Shown here: in pieces, positions 5,325 through 6,460 of the stretch | How the letters are laid out: the number at the start of each line of letters is the position of its first letter | How positions within the stretch are numbered: the stretch's first letter is position 1 | Origin: DAOTXL01 sp034434895 | GTDB lineage: Bacteria > Chloroflexota > Anaerolineae > JAAYZQ01 | Direction: 5' to 3' | DNA length: 6,460 nucleotides | NCBI GenBank assembly: GCA_034434895.1 | Contig: DAOTYI010000216.1 | Coordinates: 1-6,460, forward strand | The notes under the pieces: generated by a model | Databases searched by the model: none | Seen by the model: only the letters and a program-made list of their open reading frames with translations | What the model was told of the DNA's origin: nothing | Program-made: the position numbers and the translations under genes

Positions 5325-5356
5325 GAGAGAAGGGACTGGCCTGAGCAGATACGCGG

Positions 5357-5366
5357 ATTTTACCAT
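5357..5366 (-). promoter_or_regulatory. Possible extended -10 promoter before the polymerase gene
   Basis: On the minus strand ATGGTAAAATC contains TG-G-TAAAAT (5365-5357), an extended -10 that closely resembles the TATGGTATAATC at 2893-2883. A perfect TTGACA lies at 5390-5385, but the spacer is 22 nt, too long for a standard sigma70 promoter, so the -35 may be coincidental. A start near 5350 would give a leader of about 150 nt that includes the 5242-5324 inverted repeat. Confidence 0.4.
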
Positions 5367-5440
5367 CTCGCCGGGAACAACCGCTGTCAACGGATTATCG
5401 GAACGGATTGAACAGACATGCTTGCTCACTGCGGCCCGGC

Positions 5441-6460
5441 TCATGTCCCCTGAAAACTCAGCATGACCAGGATGGTCTTGGCCGCGATCAGCAGGTCCAG
5501 ATAGATAGAGCGTCGCTTGATATAGTAGAGGTCATACTGGAGTTTGACCAGCGCGTCCTCTACAGAATTCCCATAGTGGTACTTTACCTGTGCCCAACCC
5601 GTGATGCCCGGTCTGACGGCGTGCCGCGCGCGATAGAAGGGGATCCGCTCAGACAGCTCAGCCACGAATTGCGGACGCTCCGGCCGCGGGCCGATGAGGC
5701 TCATCTCACCCTTCAGGACATTCACCAGTTGGGGAATCTCGTCCAGGCGCGTGCGACGCAGGAACCTGCCCACGCGGGTGATCCGCGCATCGTTCGCCGT
5801 GGCCCACACCGCCTGACCGTTTTGCTCGGCGCCGTCTATCATAGACCGCAGCTTGAGCAACTTGAATATCCGTCCGCCCTGCCCCACGCGCTCCTGCGCG
5901 TAAAACACCGGCCCCCGGCTATCCAGCCTGGTCGCCACGATGATGAACGGCAGAAAAGCCGCAAATACCGCCAGTCCGAGGGCCGCAATGACCACGTCGA
6001 AGAACCGTTTCAGCACCTCGTAGATGCGCTGCGTAGGCGAAAGGTACACCGGCAGGATCAGGTGGAAACGCCGGCCCAGGTGCTCCACTGCCACGCGCCC
6101 GGAGACGCTTTCGTACACGTCCGGCATGGTCGCTATGCGGATGCCCTGCTCGTGGCAGTCCATCACTGCCTGAAACAACGGCTCACCCATTGTGTGGACG
6201 TGCGTAACCGCAAGGATGACCTCGTCTATCCTCTCGCGCCGGGCAATGGATAACAGGTCCTGGCTGGTTCCCAAGACTGGCAGACCTTCAACCACGGTGG
6301 CCTGTTTTGCCGGATCGTCGTCAATAAAGCCGCACACCTGGTAATCACTGCTCATCTCTGTCTGCAAGGCGCGAACGAGCGCGATCCCGGCCTGGCCGGC
6401 GCCCACGACGAGCGCCCAGCGCTGAAACACCGGCTGGACGAACACAGAAGCATAAAAGAT
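5441..6460 (-). CDS. Polyprenyl glycosylphosphotransferase (initiating sugar transferase), C-terminal 339 residues
   Basis: The enzyme transfers a hexose-1-phosphate from a nucleotide sugar to undecaprenyl phosphate, the first step of a surface polysaccharide unit. The frame is open to the window edge, so the gene continues beyond 6460. A GTG at 6445 is not a real start, because it would cut off the N-terminal membrane helices usual in this roughly 460-480-residue family. In visible numbering, a nucleotide-binding-like domain begins with LVVGAGQAG (about 17-25). A single hydrophobic helix around 153-175 (RFFDVVIAALGLAVFAAFLP and on) anchors the transferase domain. That domain carries ERVGQGG (190-196), FKLLKLRSM (199-207), LDEIPQL (239-245, with the catalytic Asp-Glu pair), MSLIGPRPERP (253-263), RPGITGWAQV (283-292) and YDLYYIKRRS (309-318). 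These are hallmark motifs of the bacterial sugar transferase domain (WcaJ/PglC type). Which sugar is used cannot be read from the sequence. The stop TGA is at 5443-5441. Confidence 0.93.
   Translation of the reverse strand: MFYASVFVQPVFQRWALVVGAGQAGIALVRALQTEMSSDYQVCGFIDDDPAKQATVVEGLPVLGTSQDLLSIARRERIDEVILAVTHVHTMGEPLFQAVMDCHEQGIRIATMPDVYESVSGRVAVEHLGRRFHLILPVYLSPTQRIYEVLKRFFDVVIAALGLAVFAAFLPFIIVATRLDSRGPVFYAQERVGQGGRIFKLLKLRSMIDGAEQNGQAVWATANDARITRVGRFLRRTRLDEIPQLVNVLKGEMSLIGPRPERPQFVAELSERIPFYRARHAVRPGITGWAQVKYHYGNSVEDALVKLQYDLYYIKRRSIYLDLLIAAKTILVMLSFQGT

Noticed and set aside
5385..5390. Perfect TTGACA as a -35 element
   Set aside because: It is 22 nt from the TAAAAT, and the hexamer at 17 nt spacing (GATGGT) is poor. 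It is mentioned only as a possible coincidence beside the extended -10.
5218..5466. Plus-strand frame containing TKDTKNTKKGDYR
   Set aside because: This is the translation of the 9-bp repeat units in the inverted repeat, not a protein.

Overview
This 6.46 kb, GC-rich window carries five protein-coding genes and one apparently broken small gene. All are on the minus strand, so transcription runs from high to low coordinates. The gene set and the many short palindromes between genes fit an environmental bacterium, most likely Chloroflexota (Anaerolineae-like). This taxonomic call is an inference from the overall character of the sequence, since there is no rRNA or marker gene to confirm it.

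In the direction of transcription, the window opens with the C-terminal ~339 residues of a polyprenyl-phosphate hexose-1-phosphate transferase (5441-6460). This is the membrane enzyme that starts a cell-surface polysaccharide repeat unit. A 240 bp gap (5203-5440) follows. It holds a possible extended -10 promoter and a long imperfect inverted repeat built from 9-bp units. Next comes a Wzy/WaaL-type O-antigen polymerase or ligase (3793-5202). Its stop codon overlaps, as ATGA, the start of a small membrane-protein reading frame with a strong ribosome binding site. That reading frame is broken by what looks like one extra G at 3723-3725, and its tail runs into palindromic DNA.

From about 2913 to 3576 there is no convincing gene. 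This stretch is a mosaic of at least ten stem-loops, several with 3-nt GCA or GAA loops, plus an 11-bp direct repeat. A good extended -10 promoter (2884-2912) ends this zone and drives an unrecognised 205-residue helical protein (2233-2850). Immediately after it lies a 630-residue protein (318-2210) that joins about 13 membrane segments to an endonuclease/exonuclease/phosphatase (EEP) domain. The window ends with the first 71 residues of a DUF4058 protein (1-214).

The first part of the window is therefore a surface-polysaccharide export and assembly locus. The second is a separate transcription unit (unknown protein, membrane-EEP, perhaps DUF4058). The main points of interest are the frameshifted small membrane gene, the dense palindrome cluster, the membrane-EEP architecture with a Trp where many EEP enzymes have a His, and the structured leader before the polymerase gene. 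I saw no complete new defence or mobile system. The palindrome cluster could be non-autonomous mobile DNA, but no transposase is present here.
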